Below, piece after piece: positions 45,634 to 54,154 of a DNA stretch of 64,000 nt (position 1 is the first letter of the stretch; each line of letters opens with the position of its first letter). The notes beneath the pieces were generated by a model. It did no database searches. It saw only the letters and a list, made by a program, of their open reading frames with translations, and was not told the origin of the DNA. Both the position numbers and the translations under genes were made by a program. The stretch covers positions 21,605,135 through 21,669,134 of the forward strand of contig NC_135255.1 of NCBI RefSeq assembly GCF_964204865.1, written 5' to 3'. This DNA is from Styela clava. Taxonomy: Eukaryota; Chordata; Ascidiacea; Stolidobranchia; Styelidae.

Positions 45634-46992
45634 ATGTTGATAAGGATTTCGTTTAGAGATGGAAAGCAAATTGATTGGATCGTTGAATCACCGGAGAATG
45701 TTACGTTCAGTGATTTTCTTGATGCGATTTATCAAGCCAGTGATGACCAATTGATTGTGTCAGCGTTTGAGTACGCTGATGAGGAGGAAGATATAATAAC
45801 GGTGAAAAATCAAGGCGATCTGGACTCAATGATTGAATTTTATCGAAGCCAAGATGAAGAGAGAATAACTATTCGTCCAAAACTTTGCAAAAACCCCGGG
45901 AATCGTAACAAATTTGGTCTCAAGCTTGAAATTGCGCCGTCAAAACGACTCATCGCGCAGAATGCTGTTTCCTCGACACAACAATCAACCTCAAATTCTT
46001 CAAAATTACAGACCCAATCAAGCGCAACTGCTGCCGAACAAAACTACCAGCAACAATACAGAATTCCGGAATCAGATACTGAGGGTATAAATGAAAATAA
46101 AAAAGAGCTTCATGAAATGGAGGGGCTGTCCAGTCGAGCATTATCTTACGTAGAAACATTGGGAAATGGAAACAGCGGAATTGTCTACAAAGTAATTCAC
46201 AAAGCGTCGAGGATTGTGATGGCTGTTAAGTCTATTGGAATTGATTTAACAGGCGAAGAACAGAACCGAATAAAGTCAGAATTGGAAATTTTAAGCCAAT
46301 GTAATAGTTCCCCGCAGATTATAGACTTTTATGGGGCTTTTTCGCACGAAAATAAAATATTTTTATGCACTGAATTCATGGACGGAGGTTCATTGGACCG
46401 TTTTGGGAAGATACCAGAAGTTGTTCTAAAGCGTATCGCTCACCGGGTAGTATCGGGGTTAAAATTTTTATGGGGGAGAAAAATAATGCATAGAGACGTG
46501 AAGCCTTCAAATATGTTGGTGAACAGTAACGGACAAGTAAAATTATGCGATTTTGGCGTCAGCCGTCAGCTTGTGAACTCAATTGCTAAAACTTATATCG
46601 GTACGAACGCCTACATGGCTCCCGAAAGGGTCGAAGGTTTTGATTATACTTTTTACTCGGACATTTGGAGCTTAGGGTTATCCATATGTGAAATGGCAAC
46701 AGGGGAATACCCCTACCCAGAATTAGCTATGAAAATTCGCAGCTCAGGAGGGGTGGTACCAATGGAAATTTTACAATGTATCGTAAACGCAGCCCCACCA
46801 CAATTACCAACGGACAAATTTTCTTCTCAAATTGTCGACTTCGTTAACGGCTGTCTACAAAAAGAAGCGAAATCTCGCCCGTCTCCTGATGTTTTGTCCC
46901 AACATTCATTTCTTCAAATCAGTCAAATTCTCGACCACGAAGATCAAGTCATTGCCAATTGGGTTGAGCAGAATAAAGCAAAATCAAAGTAA
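45634..46992 (+). CDS. MAP2K5: MAP kinase kinase 5 (MEK5), PB1 plus kinase domain, single exon
   Basis: MEK5 is the dual-specificity kinase that phosphorylates ERK5; its PB1 domain binds MEKK2/3 and ERK5. From the ATG at 45634 the protein is 452 residues (human about 448). PB1 at about 2-85 with the acidic OPCA-type stretch YADEEEDIITVKNQGDLDSM. Q/S-rich linker about 105-145. Kinase domain about 170-430: glycine loop GNGNSGIVYK, lysine K199 (MAVKSI), HRD at 286-288, DFG with D306, activation loop VNSIAKTYIGTNAYMAPER with the phospho-sites S316 and T320. The combination of PB1 and this loop is specific for MEK5 among MEKs. The frame also stays open from a TTG two codons earlier, but ATG is the natural start. 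No introns in the coding sequence. Confidence 0.95.
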   Translation: MLIRISFRDGKQIDWIVESPENVTFSDFLDAIYQASDDQLIVSAFEYADEEEDIITVKNQGDLDSMIEFYRSQDEERITIRPKLCKNPGNRNKFGLKLEIAPSKRLIAQNAVSSTQQSTSNSSKLQTQSSATAAEQNYQQQYRIPESDTEGINENKKELHEMEGLSSRALSYVETLGNGNSGIVYKVIHKASRIVMAVKSIGIDLTGEEQNRIKSELEILSQCNSSPQIIDFYGAFSHENKIFLCTEFMDGGSLDRFGKIPEVVLKRIAHRVVSGLKFLWGRKIMHRDVKPSNMLVNSNGQVKLCDFGVSRQLVNSIAKTYIGTNAYMAPERVEGFDYTFYSDIWSLGLSICEMATGEYPYPELAMKIRSSGGVVPMEILQCIVNAAPPQLPTDKFSSQIVDFVNGCLQKEAKSRPSPDVLSQHSFLQISQILDHEDQVIANWVEQNKAKSK

Positions 46993-47590
46993 AGTTGCAC
47001 GATGATATTTTTTTTACTAGTTTTCTCTGGATTACCTTAAATATGATTTTAATTTGTTTCTCATTTTTTATAATTTTGGTATAAAGTAGGATTTATGTTC
47101 AAAGCTGTCATGATCGGCAATTCTCAACTATTCTTTCTGCGGCGGTTTGAACCCTGGCTCTGTTGCTAAAAAGAACCACTGGTCAGGATATTTTGATTAA
47201 AAAAAAAACAAAGGCCTTTTTCAAAATTCAGAAAATCAGAATTATTTTTTTTTGCTATTTTTGCTCATTAGGTTTTGGCATTTGTTGTCGCTCATAATTT
47301 TGCTCAGATATGAGTCATTTTTCCTACCGAGTGAGCGTACATCACAACGAGCAAATTCTCTCAAGATTATTATTTTATCAGAGTTCTTAAAAAATTTTTA
47401 CTCAGAGTCTCTTCATGATTATGCAAATTTCATAAAGTAAAATTAGCTTGTTTTAGCCTCCTAATTTTCTTCGACTTTTTTTTTCTCTTAGACTAGGTTT
47501 GAAGGCGGGACGATAACCTAACTTACCCTGATCTGATCTAATATAAGTCATTTTCCCCACTAATTTTCTGATTTATTTTCTTAGATAAGG
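46993..47590. other. Region downstream of MAP2K5, no gene seen
   Basis: Probable 3' UTR and intergenic DNA. A hAT right-end-like AAAAAGAACCACTGG lies near 47170. The only nearby AATAAA is inside the last codons of the CDS (46972). Confidence 0.4.
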
Positions 47591-47595
47591 TTGAA

Positions 47596-48118
47596 AAGTG
47601 GTTCTCAACCTTTTTTTGTGGCCCATTTTCTTTGCCTAAAATTCGATGACAGCACATTTGAACCCATACATTTTCATCCGCGGCAGGTTCAATCTATATG
47701 CGGGTGCTAAAACCCATGGGTTAGGGTTAGTATGGGTTCAAATATCCATAAAACGAAAAATATTTCCATAGGTGCAATAGTATGCAGGTGCAATTGTCGT
47801 GGGTTCAAATTATGGGTTCAAATTATGGGTTCAAATATAGGGAAACCTAAAATTCATGTGGTCCATCAACTTTTTATTGCAAATGAAAAACTACGAGAAT
47901 AAAACGAATTTTTTTTGCAAAAATGGATAATTTCAATTTAATAATTAGAATGACATATACCATTCAGTAGCAGAAAACAGCACGATCAATCATTGGTACT
48001 ACAATTAAAATTAACAATAGTGACACAAATCAGATTATCAATTTTTGGTTGTTTTGTGGCCTAACTCGAAATCTTTCTGCGGCCAAGGAGTGGGCCATAG
48101 CTCATTGGTTGAGAAATG
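47596..48118. repeat. hAT-like element hosting a nested MITE
   Basis: AAGTGGTTCTCAACCTTTTT at the left, CTCATTGGTTGAGAAATGGG at the right; ATGTGGTCCATCAAC and TGCGGCCAAGGAGTGGGCC inside. Confidence 0.6.
47645..47845 (-). repeat. MITE with ATTTGAACCCA minirepeats, nested
   Basis: Inverse copy of 26331-26524. The host sequence CCTAAAATTC appears on both sides (47635-47644 and 47846-47855), so the insertion into the hAT-like host is seen directly. Confidence 0.8.
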
Positions 48119-48329
48119 GGGACCTAACATAAGACAGACATTAGACACTATTTTATTTTCTGATCTGTTTTTTGGGCTCTGTTCAGTAGTAGTAGAATGA
48201 CATGACAGTTTCAGGTTAGGATAAGTTAGGTTATCACCTCGCATACTAAGTCATCATATATGCACTTGCTGTATATTTGCTATACAATCACTTTTTCTAT
48301 ATTTTCGTTTGTTTTTTTGCTCTGAATCC

Positions 48330-48425
48330 CCCCACAGAATTCGAACGTTCGAATCAAGCAGGGTAATCAGAGATGCGCCGGCAAGCGTATCCCTAACACT
48401 CAACACGATGCGCCACACCGTCAAG
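48330..48425 (-). repeat. SINE head, reverse
   Basis: CACAGAATTCGAACGTTCGA, GGGTAATCAGAGATGCGCCG and AGCGTATCCCTAACACTCAA match the tRNA-like head in reverse. Confidence 0.6.
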
Positions 48426-48429
48426 CTCA

Positions 48430-48940
48430 ACTAATCACCGCCGATAATTTATTCCATCTCTCCCCCTCTTTAGTAACTTGACAGATTTGAAATTATCAAA
48501 ATAAACACTATGAATGAATTTTGGACAACAATTATAATTTTTTTGTAATATATTTTAAAGTGTTTGAGTTGCAGCTTAGATTATAGTGCCCTTTTATGAA
48601 TTCAATTTTTAATATTTTACCCTAATTTAAATAATGTATTTTTTAATTTTATTTTCGTTGTCATATGCGAATAGGAAAGTATACAATGATATTAAAATTT
48701 ATTATTGTTCTAAAAATTATGTTCAGAATTACTTTTTCATTTTAATGCTTTATTAATGAATTTATTTTGCCTTAAAATATGCTAGGTCATGTTCTAGAAT
48801 GATGTATAAAATTACTTTCAATTTGAATGATTTTATTTTGCCTTAAAACATTGTATGCCAAATTCAACTTATAAAATTTAAAGTTGATCATTTCATATAA
48901 AATATGGCAAATTTTTCGCAGTAAAAGTAGAAGTCAAATC
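48430..48940. other. AT-rich intergenic stretch
   Basis: Very AT-rich; TTTTATTTTGCCTTAAAA-like words recur at 48765 and 48833. No gene. Confidence 0.4.
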
Positions 48941-48948
48941 AAAAATTG

Positions 48949-49183
48949 GGGGCTCCCGAAGTATGCGAACCAAGATGGCGGACATCGGAATGTAATATGT
49001 GTACTAGGTTAGGGTTAGGCCATAATTTTAGGTATAAATACTACGGGAGGCTCTTGGCTAGTCTTCGAACTGATAATAGGACTAAAATAAGCAAAATTGG
49101 AAAAAACTATCGACTAACCCTAACCTGTTACCCATGTTACGTTCCGATGTCCGTCATCTTGGTTCGCATACTTCGGGAGCACC
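48949..49183. repeat. Foldback MITE, long subfamily, perfect 8-bp TSD
   Basis: GGGGCTCCCGAAGTATGCGA to ATACTTCGGGAGCACC, flanked by AAAAATTG at 48941-48948 and 49184-49191. Almost identical to 52946-53181 on the other side of TTC1. Confidence 0.9.
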
Positions 49184-49277
49184 AAAAATTGTTTTGTTGA
49201 GTAGTTTTTCTTATGATTTTGACATGCCAAATTTTATTTTAACAATGATTTGTGGTTGATTAGAGTAGCATTCAATC

Positions 49278-49870
49278 CAGTGGTTTCCAAACCGCAGCAC
49301 ACGGGCCAATTACAGTCCACAGAACGATTTAAATTGTCCGTGGATCTTAAGTGATACAGTTTAACAATTATTGCTTCTGCTTTTTTGTGTTCTAAATACC
49401 GCTGTTTTTTTAGGTGATTATCACAGTTTTAACAATCCAAATATACCGGTATCTTAATTATGAGTACAGTATTAGGATTACATTACATCAGGGGTGGGCA
49501 ACATACGGCCCGCAACGAAATTTTGACCGGCTCGCTGACTGTGCATCAGTACACTATGATATTACATTATTACACTTTTGGTACATTATGATAAATTCAT
49601 TATGTGTTGTTTGGTCTTTATTTTTTTTGTAGTTTAAACTTTACTTTAAACGCGTTTTATAATTTTCTTTCTTGCATTAGCGAATAAATATGTGATTAAG
49701 ATATTGAATCCTATTCATGTTATAATCCGGCCCGCCGAGAACTTCATTTTCCCACATTTGTCCCGCCGACTAGAGAAATTGCCTACCCCTGCATTACATT
49801 GTATCCTTACTCGCGAATGTCCTCCCACTTCTATTTTTGGTCTCCGGTCAATCAGCTTCGGGGGCCACTG
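49278..49870. repeat. hAT-like element, relative of the Pack element
   Basis: CAGTGGTTTCCAAACCGCAG on the left, TCCGGTCAATCAGCTTCGGG then CCACTG on the right. The ends align with 42338-42794 but it lacks the UBE2Q fragment and carries a nested element instead. Confidence 0.8.
49489..49791. repeat. Nested hAT-like element with perfect 8-bp TSD
   Basis: CAGGGGTGGGCAACATACGG to AAATTGCCTACCCCTG, flanked by CATTACAT at 49481-49488 and 49792-49799. Subterminal GGCCCGC words. Confidence 0.9.
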
Positions 49871-50193
49871 GTTAATTTCACTACTATTCCGCTTACTAGG
49901 AGAAAAGATATGGGTTATTTCTCCTTACCACTGTGTTAGTAGATTAACTGCTAATATAGTGTAACAAGAATTAAAACAACTTTATTGAACTGTACTTTGA
50001 ACCAGGGTGGTGGGATTGGGGTCACTGGGGTATGACCGAGGTAGTATTTCAAGTGACCCAACCCAATATTGGGATTCAAAATCGAAAATTCAAAATTCTT
50101 GAAGCTAAGTTTATCGGCCGTTCTTAAAGAAGTTCGTCGAAGAAGGCTTATACATCTCAAAATTTTTATCAATATTTAATTTTCTTAGTGTTT

Positions 50194-50308
50194 TGAGTTG
50201 AGGGGTATATTCAATTGGCTAACACAGACAGTTCCCGAACTAAAATAAGGAAAATCAGAATAAATTTATGGCTTAACTCTAACCTGGTACACATACTACG
50301 GGAGTACC
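50194..50308 (+). repeat. Foldback-MITE relative, chimeric subfamily, truncated
   Basis: Only the inner and right part remains: TTGGCTAACACAGACAGTTC then CTAACCTGGTACACATACTA and ACGGGAGTACC. Confidence 0.65.
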
Positions 50309-50873
50309 CTATGTTTAATAAAAGTGCGACCTGTGGTTTCGCCCATGGAGTTGGTCTCAAAATTTCGTTACAATCTGTGCCACAGAATCAAAGTCAATTG
50401 AATTTTTTTTTTGAATCCGCAGCTTTTCTCTGGACCACTCAATTAGAAAATTCAATTCCGTAATGTTTAATATTATAGAATTAAGTGATTTGATGAAAAA
50501 AATGATTAGATCAACAAAATTAAACAAAAATCTCCAGGCTTTAAGCCCTGGTGCATAACAATATTGTTTTCTCATGCTCTCATTATTAAACAGGGTTGAA
50601 ACAAGTGTTATTGTCTAGCAGCATTATTATGCCTTAATTTAGATTGAGATTATGCTGCCAATTTTTGTATTTTCGATTCCATGCAGATTAAATGTTACTA
50701 TATATATAACTATACCTAATTTTTTATTATTTTAAAAATATTGTTATTAAATATCACTGTATATTTGAATTATAGGTCTTTTAATTAATTAATTAGCAAA
50801 ATAAGTGTCCGCATACACTCAATTTAAATACGAAAAATTTGGGGAGTAAAGAAATTCGTCAACGTGACTAAAA

Positions 50874-52394
50874 ATGGATTCTGATGATGAAAATGAGATT
50901 TTTTACGAATGCACTGATGATTTTTTGAAGTTGGATTCATCGGAGAACAGCAAGTTGAAGAATGAAAACCAAAATAAACAAGATGAGGGACAATTAATGT
51001 CTGATTTGAATCAAAAATATAAAGTGAAACATGATTCAGTTATTGATTCAAATTCTGAAGTATTGAAAAAGGATTCTGAAGTTTCAAATGTACATGGGGT
51101 GCTCAAAGAAGACGCTTTCCCAAGAGAGACACCTAGTGTTTCAAAAAGTGGATCCAGTGACTCGAATATGACAGAAAATGATTCAGGAAAGATAATTGAT
51201 TCTGATGAAAGTGTTATAAGCCAAACAACATCAGTAAATGGTCCACGAACTTCAAATCCTGGCGAAGATATTGGATTTGAAAATGGAGACAATACACATA
51301 GTGGCGCTGTTGAGTCAAAAAAATTAGATGGTGAAGCTCCTGGAGATATTTCTAAGGAACAAGATTCGCTTGGAGCTGGTAAACGAAAGGAAGGTGGAAA
51401 TCTAGAAAAAGGGGGGGAGGGAGCATTTAGTAGTAAGGGAGGAGATATAAATTCTATGGAAAAAGATAAAAAAGTGGTGGAAGGAGATGTAAATTCTCTG
51501 GAAAATGATGAAAAAGTAGTGCAAGGAGTATCTGGTAGTGAAGATGATGGAAAACCTGCGGAAAATATTGAAAAAGTGGTGGAAGGAGACGTAAATTCTT
51601 TGGAAAATGATGAAAAAGTGGTGCAAGGAGTATCTGGTAGTGAAAATGACAGAAAACCTGCGGAAAATCTTGAAAAAGTGGTGGAAGGAGACATAAATTC
51701 TTCGAAAAATGATGAAAATGTGGTGCAAGGAGCATGTGGTGTTGCGGACTCGGACGATGAAAGTTCTGAAGACGAGTCATCACTAACTGAAGAAGAATTG
51801 AATGAAAGGAAATTGGAAGCGAAGAAGCTGAAAGATGAAGGAAATGAATTTTACAAGAATGGGGATTCTAACGAAGCAGAAAGACTTTACACGGAAGCAA
51901 TGAAAATTTGTCCTAAACGTTTCGAAAAAGAACGCTCTGTAATGTTTTCGAATCGTTCCGCTTGCCTGGTTAAATTAGAAAAAACTGAACTTGCTATAGC
52001 CGATTGTTCAAAAGCTATCGAACTTCATTCTACTTATGTTAAAGCGATTTTAAGACGAGCGCAACTTTACGAAAAACTTGAAAAATATGAAGAAGCATTA
52101 AAAGATTACGAAAGACTTTTAGAGATTGACCCTTCGTTGCATTCCGCTCGTTCAGCTTGCTTACGAATTCCTGGCGAGATAGAAAAACGAAACGAAAAAC
52201 TAAAAGCACAAATGATGTCTAGTTTAAAAGATTTAGGAAACATGTTTTTACGTCCGTTTGGACTTTCGACAAATAATTTTCAACTACAGCAAGACCCAGG
52301 TACAGGCTCCTATAATATTCAATTTAATAATGGTCCTGAGGGAGGAAATAATAATAATGGACCGTCTAATGGGCCTAATAATAATAATACATGA
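50874..52394 (+). CDS. TTC1: Tetratricopeptide repeat protein 1 (TTC1), single exon with expanded N-terminal region
   Basis: TTC1 is a TPR adaptor reported to bind G-alpha subunits, Ras and Hsp90-type chaperones. 506 residues versus about 290 in human. Residues 1-300 are acidic and disordered, starting DSDDENEIFYECTDDFLKL. Positions about 200-289 are 2.6 copies of a 34-residue repeat beginning KVVEGDVNSLENDEK. Three TPRs follow: about 315-349 (KDEGNEFYKNGDSNEAERLY), 352-385 (VMFSNRSACLVKLEKTELAI) and 388-421 (YVKAILRRAQLYEKLEKYEE). The C-terminal block LKDLGNMFLRPFGLSTNNF (451-469) is the TTC1 signature; an N/G-rich tail follows. The coding sequence has no intron. Open frames on the opposite strand over the repeat come from its GA-rich composition and are not genes. 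Confidence 0.93.
   Translation: MDSDDENEIFYECTDDFLKLDSSENSKLKNENQNKQDEGQLMSDLNQKYKVKHDSVIDSNSEVLKKDSEVSNVHGVLKEDAFPRETPSVSKSGSSDSNMTENDSGKIIDSDESVISQTTSVNGPRTSNPGEDIGFENGDNTHSGAVESKKLDGEAPGDISKEQDSLGAGKRKEGGNLEKGGEGAFSSKGGDINSMEKDKKVVEGDVNSLENDEKVVQGVSGSEDDGKPAENIEKVVEGDVNSLENDEKVVQGVSGSENDRKPAENLEKVVEGDINSSKNDENVVQGACGVADSDDESSEDESSLTEEELNERKLEAKKLKDEGNEFYKNGDSNEAERLYTEAMKICPKRFEKERSVMFSNRSACLVKLEKTELAIADCSKAIELHSTYVKAILRRAQLYEKLEKYEEALKDYERLLEIDPSLHSARSACLRIPGEIEKRNEKLKAQMMSSLKDLGNMFLRPFGLSTNNFQLQQDPGTGSYNIQFNNGPEGGNNNNGPSNGPNNNNT
51471..51740 (+). repeat. 102-bp in-frame tandem repeat in TTC1
   Basis: Units start at 51471, 51573 and 51675 (AAAGTGGTGGAAGGAGA). The third unit is partial. 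Exact 102-bp spacing keeps the reading frame; units differ at few positions, so the array is recent. Confidence 0.92.
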
Positions 52395-52476
52395 TAATAC
52401 TCGTTCGATTTTGTTTCATGTCATTTATCTGAACAAGGATCTATAGCAGCGGTTCATAACCTGCTGCGGCCATATC

Positions 52477-52482
52477 AATAAA
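52477..52482 (+). terminator. TTC1 poly(A) signal
   Basis: AATAAA 83 bp after the TTC1 stop, inside what looks like a hAT-like left end (CAGCGGTTCATAACCTGCTG at 52448). Confidence 0.5.
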
Positions 52483-52945
52483 TAATCATGACGTCAGGTT
52501 TTCAAATTAACAGAAATATTCCATATTATTGTGTCATGTTGGAACCTTATTTTATTCACTTGTACAATTTTTATCATTTTATTTTGGGAATGCTTTGCCC
52601 AATGCTGTGTAAAGGCGACTTAAATTTTTTAAAAAACAAATTTTTTGAAATCTCGCGACCTAAGGATAAGCTCAAATAGTAGGCGGTATGTAATGCTTAT
52701 GCCTTCAATGTTCACAAAATTAGCTGACTGACTGAAGTTTTTATCACAGGAGACAGAAAATATCAAATTGATTAACTGTTTTCGGGTCTTAGTATTCCTC
52801 CATCACAGTCAGAAGATTTGTTTGCAGATTTACTTCTTTGAATTATCTTATGCATCTTGCTGCTATGATTGCATATTACCACATTTTTTTGATAAAAGTG
52901 AACGAAGTGAATGAAATTTTCCTGGGGTTAGGGTATAAATTTCTT

Positions 52946-53181
52946 GGGGCTCCCGAAGTATGCGAACCAAGATGGCGGACATCGGAATGTAATATGTGTA
53001 CTAGGTTAGGGTTAGGCCATAATTTTAGGTATAAATACTACGGGAGGCTCTTGGCTAGTCTTCGAACTGATAATAGGACTAAAATAAGGAAAATTGGAAA
53101 AAAATTATCGCCTAACCCTAACCTGTTACCCATGTTACGTTCCGATGTCCGCCATCTTGGTTCGCATACTTCGGGAGCACC
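52946..53181. repeat. Foldback MITE, long subfamily, perfect 8-bp TSD
   Basis: GGGGCTCCCGAAGTATGCGA to TACTTCGGGAGCACC, flanked by AATTTCTT at 52938-52945 and 53182-53189. Near-identical to 48949-49183, with its own target site. Confidence 0.9.
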
Positions 53182-53284
53182 AATTTCTTTTTATGATACT
53201 TCCCACATGTACGATTGCTATTGACCAACTCTTCAATACAAATATGAAATAAACAAGAGAGCTATGCTCAAATATATGGACACG

Positions 53285-53420
53285 TAGCGCCACCCAGTGG
53301 CAATAATTTTGATGACGTCATAGCGAAAAAAAAAGTAATAGCCTTCTGGAGAAAAATTTTATCTTTAACCACTGAAAATATCAAAGCAATTGGTCCAGTA
53401 TTCGAAGAGAAAAGCGATTT
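53285..53420 (+). repeat. Dispersed repeat, second copy at 59999-60137
   Basis: TAGCGCCACCCAGTGGCAAT, TTTTGATGACGTCATAGC, TAGCCTTCTGGAGAAAAATT and CCAGTATTCGAAGAGAAAAG are shared over about 135 bp with few differences. Confidence 0.8.
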
Positions 53421-53804
53421 TTTAAAAATGGATTTTGATTAATTTATAATCGTGTAGTACATTATAAAAAAACTTGAGAAATACTGGTTTAATGTTGGAT
53501 ATAAAGCAAACAATAACTTTAAAACCTTGTTTACCTAATTTATGTCATTAATGATGCATTGTATTTTTTTTACACTTGTATTTATTTTGTTCATCACTTA
53601 GTTAGTTACCAAATGTAAGGCTCAAGATAAGACATGATTTTCCATATTCAACTTAGCCGGAATCGTAATTTTATACTTCATAGTGATATAAAATAGACTT
53701 AAGGTATTTTAATAAAGATTCAAAGGGCAACAAGTTTGCTTAGCACTCTATTAAATAGAAGGATTACATATTCTAAAATTTTTTATTTCTCAAGTTATGC
53801 ATCT

Positions 53805-53915
53805 GAAACAACGAACTGGCTTCATGCCCGATATGCGCTGGTACTGAATATGAGTGAGCTGTCTTATATCTTATCACTTTCCTCTTCCCGGGATAAATAT
53901 ATAAATCCTATCCTA
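53805..53915 (+). repeat. SINE 3' part
   Basis: AACTGGCTTCATGCCCG, GCGCTGGTACTGAAT and CCCGGGATAAATATATAAAT match the SINE body; 240 bp upstream of the SLC35A start. Confidence 0.55.
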
Positions 53916-54132
53916 CTTTGATATTCTTATTTGATATCCTTAGTGTTTGAATCTGGAGTCTAGATTCTCCATTACCAGTCAAATTTCTTTTTATTGATAA
54001 ATAAAACCCTTAATAAATATTTTTATTGTTACCGAATATTCATGCAACCATATTCTTCTAATGCTTGTCTAAATATGCCACATTTTCCTAGATTTACTCT
54101 TAACCACTTCCTACTTCCCCAACCTCTCCCTA

Positions 54133-54151
54133 ATTAACCTTTGACCTATAG
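54133..54151 (+). other. Splice acceptor 3 bp upstream of the SLC35A start
   Basis: Pyrimidine-rich AACCTTTGACCTATAG ends at 54151, 3 bp before the ATG at 54155. With no room for a 5' UTR, this is the best indication of spliced-leader trans-splicing in the window. Confidence 0.45.
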
Positions 54152-54154
54152 AAT

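Noticed and set aside
51011..51783. Long open frames opposite TTC1
   Set aside because: They mirror the GA-rich acidic repeat of TTC1 and show the same 102-bp periodicity; no independent support.
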